NCBI GenBank assembly: GCA_905178155.1
Contig: CAJINV010000004.1
Span: 4,334,518 to 4,398,517 of the forward strand
DNA: 64,000 bases
DNA from: Amoebophrya sp. A120
Taxonomy: Eukaryota > Sar > Dinophyceae > Syndiniales > Amoebophryaceae
Direction: 5' to 3'
Positions 34,041 to 46,135 of this stretch are shown here, piece after piece. How positions within the stretch are numbered: the first letter of the stretch is position 1; each line of letters opens with the position of its first letter. A program made the position numbers and the translations under genes. Under the pieces are notes generated by a model. That model did no database searches and was not told the origin of the DNA. It was given only the letters and a program-made list of their open reading frames with translations.

Positions 34041-34704
34041 ATGGCGGCCGCCTTGCGGTCTATCGGCAGTGCCTTCGCGGCTCAGACGCAGCCCGGGTCT
34101 GCAGGTATTTCTATTTGGAGAGAAAAATATGGTTCGCTTGGTTTTTTTTCATGTTAAGCTAAGTTCAAGTGCCCCAAGAACCTTCAAGCAAATGCGAAAA
34201 ACAGGTTACTCACTCGCGTTCGGTGCCGCGTGCGGTATCGGGCTTTCGGGTCTGGTGGCGGCCGGCCGAGCGGGCTACGTCCTGTTTCTATCGCGAGAAA
34301 AAAGTGTTACATTTACACATTTGTTGGAGTTTCTGCATCACAAAGTTCCTCGACATGGCAACGAAAACCAAAACCTGCTGTGATGCGCAGACCACTATCA
34401 GGGAAAACTAAAACACGAATGAAATGAGGTTGGCAGGCATTTCCTGCATGACAGAGGTAGTTGTCTGTCTTGCTTGTCTTCCATCAGAGTGTGTAAATGT
34501 CACAGTTTTTTCTCGGGATAGATTCTCGACCACGACTACTACAAGCTTCAGTCAAGGCAGCGGTATCTGGACAAGCAAACGATCTTTTTCCAGGGGTTGC
34601 AGGAGGAAAACGAAGCCCACCGCCTGGCTGCGTTGGCGCAAGAATTTGACCCCGTGGCCTGTCGCGCGCCTTTTAGTGCGGTGGAAAAGCAATACAGATT
34701 TTGA
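34041..34704 (+). CDS. Small single-pass membrane protein, 108 residues
   Basis: Exons 34041-34104, 34205-34288 and 34526-34704 (109 codons including stop). The N-terminus MAAALRSIGSAFAAQ is short and Ala/Arg-containing, compatible with a mitochondrial presequence. The membrane segment is SLAFGAACGIGLSGLVAAGR (about residues 25-44), followed by a charged helix (DHDYYKLQSRQRYLDKQTIF). Size and layout recall small accessory subunits of respiratory complexes, but no family can be named. Intron 1 (34105-34204) is GT-AG, phase 1; intron 2 is a family C introner. Confidence 0.6.
34289..34520 (+). mobile_element. Introner family C
   Basis: 232 bp, TATCGCGAG...CTCGGGATA. Duplication GTTTC/GATTC (one mismatch). 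Excision gives YVLFLDHDYYKL. It nearly abuts the membrane segment's coding region. Confidence 0.9.
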
Positions 34705-36514
34705 ACTCGAGAAGAATCTCGTCTGCAAGCCAATAAAACTATGTGATTTTCGTGCTGGAATAAATCTTTAAGTTCACCGGCGTCGATAGTACTAAGGCCC
34801 ATGCTGTGAGGACACCGGGAGATTTGGTTTAGGACCTGCTTGAGGCCCCCTCGCACACACAAACAAAAACACCAGATATTAAAAGCCTATGCAATTTTTG
34901 CATGAATATTCCTCTACTTCTGTCTTGGGGTTGATCTTCTGGTCGTCTCACGTCTAAAGGAGGAGCTGTGCTGGGCTTCTTCCTCGTCAAATGGAATGTA
35001 CTCACCAGAAGGAAATTGTAGCAGATACTTCGCGAATTTAAGCAGATCCAAAAGTTGCCGCTTTTTATTTTTTTGGCATTGCGAGGACGAAGGTCAAGCC
35101 TTGACCGTCAAGGTAGCAGGTCCAGGTGGCACTCCCCATGACAGCCATCTGGCTGCATGCTGGAGAAGCTTACCGCTGAATCCGCTTGCGCGGGGGTTAC
35201 GCACTTGCTTGGGCCGATAGGGATAGAGAGGGCGACTGAGAAGGGCGGTCGGCCCCTGCAGCCAACAAAATTTCTGTGCGCCCGGTATTGCTGCCCCAGT
35301 TGCCCTCTGGCCTGCTTCTAGTATTTTTGTTGGAGCAGGCGCATTTTTTAGCCTCATCATGATGGTGCTCAGTCTTCATTTTTGCGCTATGCAGCCTCAC
35401 CTCGTGCGCCTGCGTTGCCTTGTCCTTGTTTTACGATGTGGCGTCGCATTTTCAGTCTTTACGGCACATTCGTAGAGGCACACGCGGCCGCTCGGAAGCA
35501 AAGCAGCCCGCCGCGACGTTTTTACTCGCGCGCGCCAAAGGTTTCGGCGCAGGGGTGTTGCGCGTCTCATAGGGTGGCCGGGAATAAAAAAAACAGCTGG
35601 CCACCGTGCGGAGCCACTGCACGAGCCGCGGCGCCACTTCGCGAAAACATTAAAAGCGAACAAAAACAAATGTTCCGCGCGCAGGTCGCGCAAAGCAAAC
35701 AATTCTCAAAGCCAAGAAGTTGGGCCCTCCGTGTGGAGGGTTGAGTGAGAATGTCGTGCTTCGTTGGACAGGAAGTTTCGGCTTCTTCTTGCGCCGCTAG
35801 CGGCCCACAAAGAAACCGGCCCCTCCGCCCGGAGGGGGCGCTTTCTTTAGGACCCGGAAGCACCAAAAGCGCCGACTTTCAGTAATATCCAATACTGTGC
35901 AGTAGTACGTTGCAAAGATAGTCATCATGTAACGTACTATCTTCGTGATCGTGAGCCTGCTTCAAGGTCTCTCTCACCGATAGATTTTTTGTTTTCGTAA
36001 AAAAAATCACAGATTCGTGGTCGTGGAATAACTCATCTAGTATGTAGCACGAAGAAAAACAAAGATGACGTTGAAGTTCTTGTGGCTGAAAATTTGGATA
36101 ATTTGCACTTCATCCAGTATCCATTTTCTGATACTTTGTGCCTCGGTCGTTGTCGTTTTCGAATCTAATCTTCGTCTATGCAGCTTCTAAATAAACCAAC
36201 GTCGGCTTCGTGGAGAAGAAGCTCTTGTTGCTTCCCTACTTGTTTTCATCTACCATTCAACTCGTCAAGAATCATTATTCGTCTGATTTTTACCAGGTAC
36301 GTCAGTTGTTGTTTTTTTGCAGCGGTTATTCAGCTGCATAAGAAGATATCAAAGTAAACGGGCGCTAATAGATCGGTATTAGAAGGAGGGGGATGCTTTG
36401 CTGATGTGAAATTATATTTGATTTGCCAAGGAAGTCGGTTGAAAGAAATATTGCGACTCAGCACTCCTTTGATTCCTTTGTAATTTTCAGCTACTCTTAG
36501 CCCGCTTTTTCAGA
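34705..36514. other. Intergenic region, with G/C-rich short hairpins
   Basis: 1.8 kb without a supported gene. Two small inverted repeats occur at about 35725-35745 (CCCTCCGTGTGGAGGG) and 35820-35840 (CCCCTCCGCCCGGAGGGG). Their role is unknown. No introner ends. Confidence 0.5.
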
Positions 36515-39500
36515 ATGATGGCAGAGGAGCATTCCAGCTCTTCTTCATCCTCGTTCTTCCACCCACCGGGCCGGACAGGGTTGTTGACGGGCCGCCTGTC
36601 CAGCGGGTCACTGGGAACAACAAATGTGGGAACAAATGGAGGTGGTGCAACAACGACAACCAATAACATTCCGTCGTTGCACTTGCAGACCAAAAATTCC
36701 CGCGGTCAGCCGTCTGCTGCGAGTTTTTTGTGCAAAAACTACCCGGGTGCAGCAGCGGGGAGTTTGTTGTTGGGAACAACAAGTGCAAGTCCACAAATCG
36801 CGATGGCCGGTGTACATCGCGCTGCTGCCAATTACACCGACGACACACCGGACACTAGTTCTTCGCGTGCCGGTACGCTGTCGACCGCCCGGAGTGAACA
36901 ACAAGCCGTTCGGCCGCCGGGCACGCGGCCCCGCGGCCCGGGCTATGCTGTGAACATGACTGCGGTCGCCGAGGCCAGAAATAAGGTCCCGCTTCTTGCT
37001 GCTACGCTGTCGGCCCGGAAGGAGGGCAAGCTGACTCCCCGTGGCGGTGGAGGTGTTTTTGCGGCTTTGAATGCTCCTGATGTCAACACAGCTGTGGGCA
37101 CGCCGCAGGAAAGAACAAAACAAGAAGCGTTCTTGCAGGATGAAGAGGTCATAGCACCATCTTCGAATCCGCCGCGCGCCGCCACACCTCCGCCGGAGGT
37201 TTCCGGGTCCGCGAAGCGCGCGGCTGCGCGGGGCAAAAGAATGCCGATTTCGGCCTACATGAACGGGACGGCGAGCATCAGCGCTGCTTCGTCGCCGAGC
37301 ACAAAAACTGGACCACCATCTGCTTTATCTAGTTCGTCCGCGGCAACGCAACTCCGACCAGCAAGTCCACCGAAGCAAACGACCGCTGCTGCCACGTCGA
37401 CGAGCAGCCGCTTCTCCCCGCCGCGGGGCCGGTCAGCCACACCGGAGAAAACTTCTGCGGTCAGCCCGTTGTATCAAATGTAAAAATGTCTGGGTCTGGA
37501 AATTTCTGAGACTCGTCATGCACGTTTTGCATGGGCCATGATGTCTGTGATGCATGTCCTAGCACCAAAGACTTTTTGAGGGCTTCGCGATGCCTATTCC
37601 GCATGGCAAATGCCCTCTCCGCGTAGCCAAAATTGCACTCCCTTTGCTGCTTATGCAATACAGTTTTTTTTGGAAACCAGATGCAGCATCACAAGTTTGC
37701 ATTCTTCCAGACCCAGACATTTTTGCATTTGATACGTTGGCGAAAATGTTGAATCTGAATGTCGGAACAACAATATGAGAGTGCACAACTCCCCCTCCCC
37801 CTCATTTGTAATGCAAAATACCAAATTCACACCTTGCTCGTAGGCACTGTGAGCATGACAAATTTTGGAACCTCAAATAGTACTACAATCCGCACGCAGA
37901 TTTGTCATGCGAAAGCCCCTTTTCTGCTGTTGCTTGTGTTGCTGTTCATGCAATACAAATGAGGGGGAGGGGGAGTTGTGCACTGTTATAAACAAGAGCA
38001 GTTCTTGGCACCACTGGCCCCTCGCCGCGAGCGGATGCTGTGATGAAAGCTGCAGCGCCGCAGACGCCCAATGCTCGCAGTGCCTCCCCCCCGAAGTCCC
38101 CCGTGGCTGCAGCGTTGAACGTCGTGCAGGTTTCTGTGTTGGGTGGACCTGGTGCTGGAAGCCGGTCGCGGGCCCGGTCTTCCCCGAAAAGTACCGGCGC
38201 GGCGGTCGCGGCCGCGTTATATCCACAGAAAAAAACCCATCCACATCCATTTTTTGCATGGCAAACACATGGCTTGATACGTGTTTTGCATGACAAATTG
38301 GATGTGGATGGTTTTTTTTCTGTGGGTACGTTCCGCGGAGAAACGCCGACCCGGACACGGCGAAAGGCCGCGTCGCCAGTATTTTCGGGCGTCACGTTTC
38401 CGAGGGCGGTATTTAGTACTATCCGTAACTTCTTCTTTGGACAGCACCCTTCTTGATTCATTTCTGAAACTACATTCTTGTACTGATGTGATTTTCAGAA
38501 GAAGTGCCTCGAGAGAAAGAAATGGTAGAAATAAGCCTTAGTGACGACCATTACATCTTCTCGCCATGCTGGTTCATATCTGGAGGACGTTTATGGTTTC
38601 ATTAATAACTGAATGTGAGCAACACAGCAGGAGCATGATGCTCAAGTGCTGACTTGTATAGATACAAAGCACGATCTACTTAAACGTCAATTCACGAAAC
38701 CCAGCCCCGGCAACCACGGAGGAAGCAGCCTCATCCCAAGCCTCGGCAACTTTATCCACAGAAAAAAACCCATTCACATCCATTTTTTGCATGACAAACA
38801 CAGGACTTTATGTATGTTTTGCATGACAAATTGGATGTGGATGGGTGTTTTTTCCTGGATAAACTTCTCCAGGAGGCGACAGAGTCGGATGAGCAAATAA
38901 CGCAGAAGCCGCCTCAAGGACAAGCGCAAGAGCAAGAAACCGAGACCAAGAGCAGATTTGACGCCCTTCCCTACAGTACAGCTTTAACTTTATCTTGTTC
39001 ATCGTCAACAACATGAACAAGATCAAGAACATCAACATGGATAGAAGCTTCATGATTTCATCATTTTCAACAAATGGATTTTCGATAAGCTCGCCGTGGC
39101 CTACTTTCTCTCTATGTCTACGAGGACGTCGTGCGATAAAATACAAATCCTAGATGACGCAGATGAACCAAAATTACATTTGCATGTCACTCCAAACACT
39201 CAACTTCTAAAACTCTAACTCTCACCACCCTCCAGAACCGCCCCAATTGAGTCTGACCACCGCACCCCACTGGAATGCGCCAAAGTACGTCCGCGCTTCT
39301 GTGAATGACGGCACACTGAACAGCAAGGAAGTGCCGGCACTGCAACTCCCCAAGGGCATCGCCGGGTGGCAGTCCAGTCCGCGCTTGACGCCGACGGAAG
39401 ACTTAAACAAGCAGCTCCCGTCGAGCCCAAAGAGCCCGCTCCACCGGTCCCGGGACAACTCCACGCACTTGGTACCACCAAAGATCGAAACGCCGGGCAG

Positions 39501-42500
39501 GATCGACACCACCGCCGGGCTGGCATCGACCGCCAAAGAGCTGCGCGCGCAACTCACCGGGAGGCTACAGGTGCGTTTTTATTTCGTGTTTTTCTTTTTT
39601 GTGTATTGATGTGAATTCAAATCAATGCATTGACCGCGTATTTCGCATGCGATATTATTTTGGTGTTACACTCCACAAAACAGGCTGTTGACCTGACGGC
39701 CCCGAAACAGTTGCCGAAAACTCCGGACCTCCTTTCCGCACGAACACCACCACCACCGTCGGCCGAACGCTATGCGGCAGGCCAAGGGAGAGGGGGTGAT
39801 GTACAACGAGATGCTCCGGAACAAGATAGGCAGTTGAAGCCCGCCGTGGGGGAACAAGAAGCCACTGCAAAAGATGGAAATGGTGCTACAACATCTATTC
39901 CCAATGCGCCGATGATGATGAATCAGGAAACACCCGCATCAACACGAACACAAGAAGACAAAAGCCTGCAGCTGGAAGCAGGCGCCTCGCTCTTTTTCGA
40001 CCCAGCAGCCATCATGGTGGGCGCCGCGAAGACGTTGCGAGCCCAGGGAAAGGTCCTCCACCACACGCCGGGCCGCGTGTCGCTGCCGGTGAGTGCCCGC
40101 CCCGGGGCATTGAAGGTGGACGGGAATATGAAACGAAGCCCCGTCGGCGATGGGGCGGCGGGACCAACCAGTATCAAATGCAAAAATGTCTGGGCCTGGA
40201 AGAATGTTGCAAGATTTGTCATGCATGTTTCTCATGACCCATGATGCCTGTAATGCTTGACCTAGCATCGCAGACTTTTAGAGGGCTTCCTGATGCACCT
40301 TCCGCATGACAAATGCCCTGTCCGTGTGGCAAAAACTGTACCTCTCTTGCTGGCCATGCAATACAAATTCTTTTAGAGTCCAAAAACAGCATGACAAGTT
40401 GCAATCTTCCAGACCCAGACACTTTTGCACAGCATAGCGAGTCTTCTGACCGCGGAGCAGAGCGAGATCCGGCGCATGGCGTCAGAGGCGGGCACGAAGG
40501 TGATCCAAGATTCCGTATACATTGCAAGAATGTCTGGGCCTGGAAAGTTGTGATGCAAGGAAGGGAAGAGTGAGCACATTGTAATGCGCTGCCCAGCATA
40601 ACAAGTTTTTCCGTGGTTTAGAGTTGCGCACTCCGCATGAGAAACTGCGTTGGTTTTTGCATGACAGAAAAGAGGAGTTTTTCGCGGGCACGCAATACAG
40701 AGCTGCGAGTCATGCCAGACTAGCATGACAAACTATCTCGCAATTTCCCAGACCCAGACATATTTGCAGTGTATATTCCGCGGACCACAACAACAGCGCC
40801 ACCTCCCGCGCGACCATCCTGACGCACCCGCATTTGCCGGTCCACCCAGGCCAGGACCCGTTCAGCGCTCGCCTGACTAGTAGTGCGGCGGAAGCGTTCG
40901 CGGAATTGGAGGGGGTGCGGAGGCAACAGGACCTGGCCTTTCAGGAGAAGGAAAAGAACCTTGTCAGGAGCAATAATGAAAGCAGCCATTTGCTCCTGTC
41001 GGACCTCGTGAATGGAAAGGCGTTCAGCATCACGACCCGCGGGTTGCCCAAAATCCACACGACCTTGAACGCGTTTAAGCGCCACGGAAACATCTGGAGT
41101 GCACGATTCGGGAGCAATCTGGAGGGAAGCAACATGAACGACAACGCCACTGACTTCTACGAGGAGGCCAAAGACTTCGCCTTACTGCACTCCACGGAGT
41201 CCATTCACGAAGACCTGATGTCCCAAACCCCGCGGGGGTTGCTGCGGAGTCCCGTACCCGTGGCGGTGATCGGGGACAATTATGTCAAGGGTGTTCCCGC
41301 CTCTCCGCCCACGATCAACTACATGTTTCGCCCACTGGAGGAGGAGTTTGTCGTGGCACGCAAACTTCCAGTTCATCCCGCGGCAGAAAGATCAGAAGCA
41401 GCCGTGTTGGCCGAACAAGCTGAAGAAAACTATGCGAGAAATGAACTGCCCGAGGAACAAGAGGAACTGCAAACGCTGCTGTTGGAGCGACCGCTGATCA
41501 TTGGGGCCTCGAACCATCTGATGCCCCCGATGAAAAGCCCGGTTGATCAGGAGGTCGCGTCCAAGGAAACGGTAGAGCAGTTAAGTGCAGCTGCTTCCCC
41601 CGCAGTGGACCACAACCAGAAAGCGTTGTTTAGTCCCGACACGATTTTAAGGATGAACAATATTAAAACCGGTGAAAATCTTCCCAAGGGCCAGAAAAGC
41701 ACCACCAGCAGCGGGATTGCCATCACTTCGGTGATATGAACTGTAAAAGTATCGTACTCGTATAAATGCATTACAAACTTCCCCAGCATGACAAAGAAAA
41801 TTTGTAATGCGGATTTACTCTCTACTGTATTTTCTAAGTAATTTATTGCACTTCGTAAAGTTCACGTTTAATTTTTGTCTAAGCTCATCGTGTTATACTC
41901 TCTACTGTATTTTCTAAGTAAATACTACTTTTCTCTCGTGCACCATCAGAAGTGCACTGAATCGCGAGGGTATGACGATGAATGGCTTGGACTCCAAACC
42001 TCGAGTTAGGTGCCACGCCCCCGGCCCTTCGGCTTCGCGGCTGAGGGGTTGGGTTTCGTTGTGACGGAAAGTATAGTCTTTGCACAGCAACGTGAATCCG
42101 ATTTACTTGCTGCTGCTGTGTATGTTTTGTATGACATGCTACCAAGTATGTCTTTGCCTTTCGTGAAAATGTGTGATGATTTGTATGGTTGCCTGCGCTT
42201 CGTTGCTACTGCACTTCCTTCGTTAGTACCTGTTTCCTCGTATGGAGCTAGATCGCAAATTCGTACGCTCCTCATTCCGAAAAGTCCGATCTTCCCTGCC
42301 TTCCCCTCATGCCCACGTAGATGTAGGTCGCTACCCTTTTACTTCCTCTCTGCCGTGTAGTTTTGTCTTCTTATTTGTTTCATCCTTGTACTAGCGCTAG
42401 TTCGCGGAACCCGCTTCCTCGCAGGGGCAGCTGTTTTTTTTTCCGCCTTGCCAGCGGGTTTGTTTGGGGGGATACGACAGTATCGGCGTCGGGGGAAATC

Positions 42501-45306
42501 GCCGATGGGATACGACCGTTCGGGGAGCGACTGGCCAGGCGGGGAAAATAGTGATGCGGTGTCGGGTCTCGCAGCTCCACTTCTCCGTCTTATTTCCGTC
42601 TTCGGGTGCCTGGCTTTCTTCTGCGCCTTTTTCCGCTGGGGCTCATCTTTGCATGACATAGGAGAATATCTCAATATAGAAACAGGGCTAGTAGAAATAA
42701 TTAGAATTAAAATTTTATTGGTTTACGTAACCGGGGGGCGGCTTGATGTCTGCGGCGGATGATGACAGTGTGCACATTCCTACAAATACATGGCTGCCGG
42801 GCTGCTTCCCGGTTGGTCTAGTACAAAAAAACATTTTGGCACTGATCCGCTAAACACCTTGCTGCCTACCCCGCCCGCTCGGGGGATAATTATCTCTAGA
42901 CAGGGCACCGTCTGCGGTTGTCCTTTAGGGCGTTCGAGTCTAGATAGAATGCTACCATGCGTAAATCTTTCATTTTGCATGGGCTCCTGGTGGCTGCTTC
43001 CACCGTCGGGGAGTATAATCTGACCAAACATAAGTCATTGACCACTGGGTCGCTGTGACGCCGTGCCTGCACGCACCATCAGAAGTGCGACGAGGTGCCA
43101 ATCGTGTTGATGCACGCACCATCAGAAGTGCGTTGATGCGCGAGGGTCGTGAATGAATGAATGAATAATTTATTGGTTTTAGTAAGGCCTGATGCCACAA
43201 GGGACGAACTGCCCGTAGACCTCCGATGTAATGCGGATTTACCTTTAAAAAAAGGGCTTGTAATGCATGATTGCAATACGAGTGCGATACTTTTGCACAG
43301 GATAGGTGAAAAAGGAGCTGGTGACGGGTTGGCGCCCCGAAATTGACGAGGCGGGCAATGTCGTGTGGTACCCGGATTTTTCCTATCAACTGCAAAAATG
43401 TCTGGGTCTGGAAGAATGCCAAACTTGTCATGCAGGTTTTCCATGACCCGTGAGGTCTGGAGTGCGGGACCTAGCATGACAGATTCTTTGATGTCTCTCT
43501 CATGCCTAAACTGCATTACAAACTCCCTCTTAGCCTGGTCAAAAGAGAACAACTTTTGGTGATCACGCAACACATATTTTTGTGTGACCCACAGGACGGA
43601 TCACAAGTTCCAACCTTCCAGACCCAGACACTTTTGCAGTTCATATTTCCCCCGTCTCTCTCGTTCACCCCACGTTGGATTCCCGTGTGCACTTCCCGCA
43701 CACGGCCAACGCCGCGGCCAAGTCGTTTAGCCACATCGGGGGCAATTTCCACCGCATCAGCCAGAATCACGACGACATGCTGAACGGGGTCTTGCGCGGA
43801 GGTGCGGGCGCTGGTGCTACTGCGGCGGAAGGAGAGGCGACTGTAGATGTTGATTCGGAGGGTCCTCCGCGAAATCCAGTCAGTGCAGCAGGGCCCTCGT
43901 CCCGCGGACGAACTGCTGGCGCTCTTAATAATACCGCAAGACAGGAAGGCTTGCGGGATTTCGACACCAATCTGCGGGAGACGGAAACAGGTGTGGATTA
44001 CATGGACCAACTCTGGGCCTCTTTCGAGGACGAGAAGGCCTTTCAGGAATCGTCCATCTACAACGGCTCCAAGGAATCATCTGCGAAAAACCGCGCACGG
44101 AGTGTGAATTTAGACCGAGAAGAGCCGAGTGAAGACGAGGAGGTGTTTCAAGTGATGTCCGGGTTCAAGAGAAACACGATGTTGTCCTCCGCGAACAAAA
44201 GTGATGCTGGCGGACCTGGTCTAGTGCACATCTCGGGAGGTGTTTTAGCCGCGCACCTGTCATCATCTCCGCGAGGCATTCATCCGGCTACGGGTCGATT
44301 CGCCCGGGGATCGGCGAATTCCACGCGCCGAAGCCGGGGAACAACTACCACCGCGATGTTATGAGAGTGCACATCAAGTCCTCCTGGTCCTGCCCCTCAT
44401 TTGTTTAGCATAAACAGCAATGCAAACACCAGGACACGTGGAGCCTATGCATGGCAAATTTGTGTGTCCAATGTTTGTACTCGTACTGTTTGGGCTTTAT
44501 CCGGACTGATGTGTCATGCAACCAGTGCCACAAGGCAGCGACTGGATTTGGGGTTTTGCATGACAAATGAGGGGGACGAGGGGGAGTTGTGCACTGTCAT
44601 AGATGTCTACGTCGATGCAGACAGCCACTTCCACACCCGGCTACGCTCCGGAGTCGGTGCTCTTCCCGCGCCGAGTAGGCGTGGAGCATGAGCAGGAACG
44701 TGTGCTCATGCGGGAGGGCCTGGGGCCGCAGGCACTCACGGTGAAGTCGTCTCGGTCGGTATCGCCTTTGGAGGCGGGTAGGAGCGCGAAGAGTGTCGGG
44801 CCTTTTAAGAAATCTGTCCTCGCAGCGACCCACTCGCGGAGATCGCTAGCGCAAATGGAGAAGAAGCAGGTACATGTGATGCGTCCTTCTAGAACAAGCT
44901 TATCTAAAAGAAGCGGTCAGCTTTAGTCTGCAAGGATGAACTTTTTGATACTACTTGTTACCATCAATAACACGCTTTTGCGTGTTGGCAACGGCCTGAC
45001 ACACATTGTTGATATTCTTGAAGATGACAGTTCTAATGCGGCCAGCTCACGCTACTTTGGATTTGGAGATAGAGATGCTGGAAGAGGATACAAAAAAATA
45101 ATGCATGTGTCGGCAACAAACAACAGGAGCAACAAGCAGAAGACCGGTATAGCCGGAACATGGCGCTGGCCTTCTACGGCGAAATGGAAGATGACAGCCT
45201 CACCAGTCAAGAGACCCTGGCCCGGGGCGCAAAAAAGGAAGACGCAGCCGCATCACCGGAGAAAACGCAAGCAGACCCTGCCGACGGCTTGATTTTATTT
45301 CAGTGA
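36515..45306 (+). CDS. Large, mostly disordered protein, 14 exons with nine introners
   Basis: 1507 residues. Exons: 36515-37471, 37740-37773, 37996-38218, 38333-38408, 38705-38752, 38867-38975, 39236-39570, 39684-40171, 40442-40515, 40781-41734, 43310-43383, 43651-44359, 44607-44869, 45127-45306; the sum is 1508 codons. Ser/Thr/Pro/Ala-rich with repeated SP/TP motifs (SAASSPSTKTGPPS, RPASPPKQT, SVSPLEAGRS), which suggests a phosphorylated scaffold or cytoskeletal protein. Motifs such as HRSRDNSTHLVPPK and GWRPEIDEAGNVVWYPDFS hint at short conserved segments; no domain is recognised. Nine introns are introners (A, E, D, D, A, A, B, A, E) and four are GT-AG (38409-38704, 38976-39235, 39571-39683, 44870-45126). 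The last exon and exons 4-6 are the least certain; termination at 44926 without the last intron is an alternative. Confidence 0.6.
37472..37734 (+). mobile_element. Introner family A
   Basis: 263 bp, TATCAAATG...CATTTGATA. Perfect duplication CGTTG. Excision gives SPL-AKMLNLN. Confidence 0.93.
37774..37990 (+). mobile_element. Introner family E
   Basis: 217 bp, ends GAGAGTGCACAACTCCCCCT and complement. Perfect duplication AACAA (37769-37773, 37991-37995). Only a 34-nt exon separates it from the family A copy. Excision gives VGTTRAVLGTT. Confidence 0.93.
38220..38328 (+). mobile_element. Introner family D, in-frame copy
   Basis: 109 bp, TATCCACAG...CTGTGGGTA. Duplication CGTTA/CGTTC. The 114-nt intron is a multiple of three and has no stop in the host frame, so retention would add 38 residues. 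Confidence 0.88.
38753..38861 (+). mobile_element. Introner family D
   Basis: 109 bp, TATCC...GGATA. Perfect duplication AACTT (38748-38752, 38862-38866). Unlike the previous copy, retention would meet a stop. The host exons are short (48 and 109 nt). Confidence 0.88.
40172..40436 (+). mobile_element. Introner family A
   Basis: 265 bp. Duplication ACCAG/GCGAG (two mismatches, so perhaps older or the target region has changed). Excision is in frame: AAGPT-SLLTAEQSEIRRM. Confidence 0.85.
40516..40775 (+). mobile_element. Introner family A, sub-family with GCGCTGCCCAGCATAACAAG interior
   Basis: 260 bp, TATACATTGC...CAGTGTATA. Perfect duplication TTCCG. Excision gives IQDS-ADHNNSATSR. The interior matches the truncated copy at 1-174 in reverse order of segments. 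Confidence 0.9.
41735..43304 (+). mobile_element. Introner family B carrying a nested 1.4-kb insertion
   Basis: Outer element TATGAACTG...CAGGATA with family B ends. Perfect duplication GGTGA (41730-41734, 43305-43309). Without the nested insertion and one copy of its 16-bp repeat it would be 146 bp, normal for family B. Excising 41735-43309 gives ITSV-KKELVTGWRPE. Confidence 0.9.
41819..43226. mobile_element. 1408-bp insertion with 16-bp target duplication inside an introner
   Basis: Flanked by TGTAATGCGGATTTAC at 41803-41818 and 43227-43242. It contains a 25-bp direct repeat (41817-41841 and 41897-41921, overlapping the left flank) and three copies of GCACCATCAGAAGTGC (41940-41955, 43073-43088, 43116-43131). 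No open frame resembles a transposase or reverse transcriptase. The long duplication suggests target-primed retroposition, which is inference. Confidence 0.75.
43384..43645 (+). mobile_element. Introner family A
   Basis: 262 bp. Perfect duplication TTTCC. A 74-nt exon separates it from the composite element. Excision gives YPDFS-PVSLVHPT. Confidence 0.93.
44360..44601 (+). mobile_element. Introner family E
   Basis: 242 bp. Perfect duplication GATGT (44355-44359, 44602-44606). Ends are slightly diverged (GAGAGTGCACATCAAGTCCT on the left). Excision gives TTTAM-STSMQTATS. Confidence 0.9.
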
Positions 45307-46135
45307 TGAAGAAGTACTTGTAATTAGATAGTACGACTTACTTTCTTTCGTTCCTTGCATGTTATTTTTTTGGTATACAATTTCTGTTTCACTCGACAGC
45401 GACACTATCATGAGATACACACGAATAGTTTTGAACTTTACAAACTTGTTTACAACTACCTGTCAACTTTACCTTCGATGAAAACTGTACTAGTTGTGCT
45501 GTCCCTTGTTTCAAAGAAAAAAACGATTTTTCCTTGCATTTATCTAGGCACTCCAAAATCGAGGAAAGGAGCAAAGAATTATTTGAATGACCGATTTAGT
45601 TTTAGAGCTTCATGCGCATCACGATTTTTCTGCTTCATGACAAATACGAAAAGTTTCGACTTGTTTTTTAACTCCGAGCAACTAGTTATTCGCATTGAAG
45701 ACGCCTCTTATCAACCTGTAAAATAGTGTGATGTATTGGATATGGATTCAAAGTTTTTTATTGACAACCAAAGTTTTTTATTGACAACTTTTTCATTGAG
45801 TTTGTATGCTGCACACATTGGATTGAATGTACCATTTGCATAGAATACAAATAGATCGAGATGGTGTTGCTTTCCTGATGTTGCCCGGAGAACGTGTATC
45901 TCCTAGAGGTCATCTATCAGGTCGCGGTCCACAAGAATGTTCTTCAAAGAAAAGAAGACGCAAGGATTCTTGAAGCATATGTTGAGAGAGAGAGAAAGAG
46001 AGAGACGCAGACTCAGTCTCAGACTAGAACGCAGTGTGCCGGCGTCAAACCTCCTCCTCGGCTCTATGGTGCTTACATGATTTGACAAATTATCGACATC
46101 TTCTTCACACCAGTAGGCATGTTGACGAGTCGAGC
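45307..46135. other. Intergenic region with short repeats
   Basis: Contains a 20-bp tandem duplication (45749-45768 and 45769-45788, core AAGTTTTTTATTGACAAC) and a GA-rich microsatellite at about 45983-46010. No supported gene; a 123-codon frame from 45355 lacks an ATG start. Confidence 0.5.

Noticed and set aside
44607-44926. Stop at 44926 as the end of the large disordered-protein gene
   Set aside because: Possible, but a phase-0 GT-AG intron (44870-45126) joins to an acidic frame ending at 45306 that reads like the rest of the protein; kept as an alternative only.
45355-45726. 123-codon open frame after the large disordered-protein gene
   Set aside because: Begins with TTG rather than ATG and shows no recognisable features; the region is A/T-rich with simple repeats.
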